In this document: in pieces, positions 63,560 through 64,000 of the stretch
How positions within the stretch are numbered: the first letter of the stretch is position 1
How the letters are laid out: every line of letters begins with the position of its first letter
Notes under the pieces: generated by a model
The model's input: the letters and a program-made list of their open reading frames with translations, nothing else
The model's database searches: none
What the model was told of the DNA's origin: nothing
Source of the DNA: Macrothele yani
Taxonomy: Eukaryota; Arthropoda; Arachnida; Araneae; Macrothelidae
NCBI GenBank assembly: GCA_039090855.1
Contig: CM076996.1
Span: 43,552,469-43,616,468 of the forward strand
DNA length: 64,000 bases
Direction of reading: 5' to 3'
Position numbers and translations under genes: made by a program

Positions 63560-64000
63560 TGCTTCTCAATAACTACCGCAATATTTTCACTGTAGTTTTT
63601 AAATAGAATAGCGCATTTAAAAACACAACAAGTTAGTAAAATCATGCAATGCATTGATTATGATACGCTTTCCAATATACTAGAAATCATTACTCAAGCT
63701 GTTATTCAAGTTATGAGGAAAATGGCTGTGGAATAAATCTCACCCCTGTGCCCTGACCTTTGATCCATTTGGATGATATTCAACAGAACTGGTTCAGTAT
63801 ATCACCGAAATAACATGATAAAGTTTTGTCGCAATCGAAGCAATTTTACGTAAGTTATGATGCATAAGCGCTATGGAATACATCCCGCTCCTGTGTTCTA
63901 ACCTTTCACCCCATTTCGCCCATTTTCAATAGGATTCGTTCCCAGGAAGGTCCCTACAACATACCAACATTTTATCCAAATCGAAACATTTTTACGTAAG
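63560..64000 (-). repeat. 147-bp array, inverted relative (continues beyond the window)
   Basis: 63590-63690 (aatcatgcaatgcattgatt, then atgatacgctttccaatata) is the reverse complement of the right flank of the array at 30860-30920. It is followed by inverted units containing tgacctttgatcc, ctaacctttcacccc and catcccgctcctgt. The DR1 sites here are mutated. Confidence 0.8.

Overview
This is eukaryotic, non-coding-dominated DNA from an animal, most likely an invertebrate. An arthropod such as a chelicerate is my best guess, but the sequence alone does not fix the taxon. There are no operons or long intact host genes. The window is dominated by Tc1/mariner-type DNA transposons, a very abundant tRNA-Leu-like SINE, hAT-type non-autonomous elements, two LINEs, satellites and large palindromes. 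Only two places look like possible host exons: a signal-peptide-type first exon at 7663-7748 (minus strand) and a CpG-rich exon-like patch at 25064-25191 (plus strand).

Layout. 1-7.6 kb: mostly featureless AT-rich DNA with a tRNA-derived SINE, two short terminal-inverted-repeat elements, three SINEs and a nearly perfect 0.35-kb palindrome. 8.5-13.8 kb: a SINE cluster (including a SINE inside a SINE), a Tc1 copy and two foldback structures. 14-19.2 kb: three different Tc1-like elements almost end to end. 19.5-23.2 kb: two hAT elements with 8-bp target duplications; the first keeps the C-terminal part of a ZMYM1-like hAT transposase, and the second carries a miniature LTR element (TRIM). 25.4-29.2 kb: a roughly 150-bp tandem repeat bearing CTCF-like motifs, split by a mariner that is itself split by a complete TRIM. 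29.8-30.9 kb: a 147-bp tandem array carrying a nuclear-receptor DR1-like site in every unit; an inverted relative lies at the right end of the window. 31.3-33.5 kb: a second mariner. 33.6-38.5 kb: foldback and tRNA-like repeats, a hAT MITE containing a Tc1, and old SINE pieces. 38.7-39.3 kb: a 0.6-kb palindrome built from the 3' end of a Penelope-like element. 40.2-42.7 kb: a Tc1 interrupted by a KRBA2-like integrase-derived element and by a hAT MITE. 43.8-48.5 kb: a Tc1 whose catalytic-core coding DNA has been amplified about 35-fold into a 4-kb satellite. 48.5-54.6 kb: a decayed, nearly full-length L1/Tx1-like LINE. 54.7-55.8 kb: an open reading frame of about nineteen 17-residue repeats. 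56.3-59.3 kb: a relatively fresh RTE-type LINE on the minus strand. 60-62.5 kb: chimeric Tc1 fragments and a third mariner.

How the parts relate. The order of events can be read from nesting and target-site duplications. SINE copies with perfect 11-13-bp duplications and long A tails are the youngest layer and sit inside hAT, mariner, foldback and older SINE sequence. The most unusual object is the TRIM: its ~165-bp LTRs each contain a 72-nt tRNA-like gene with intact A and B boxes, followed by a primer-binding site matching tRNA-Lys. All transposase and reverse-transcriptase genes seen here are broken, so I infer that present mobility, if any, depends on copies elsewhere in the genome.
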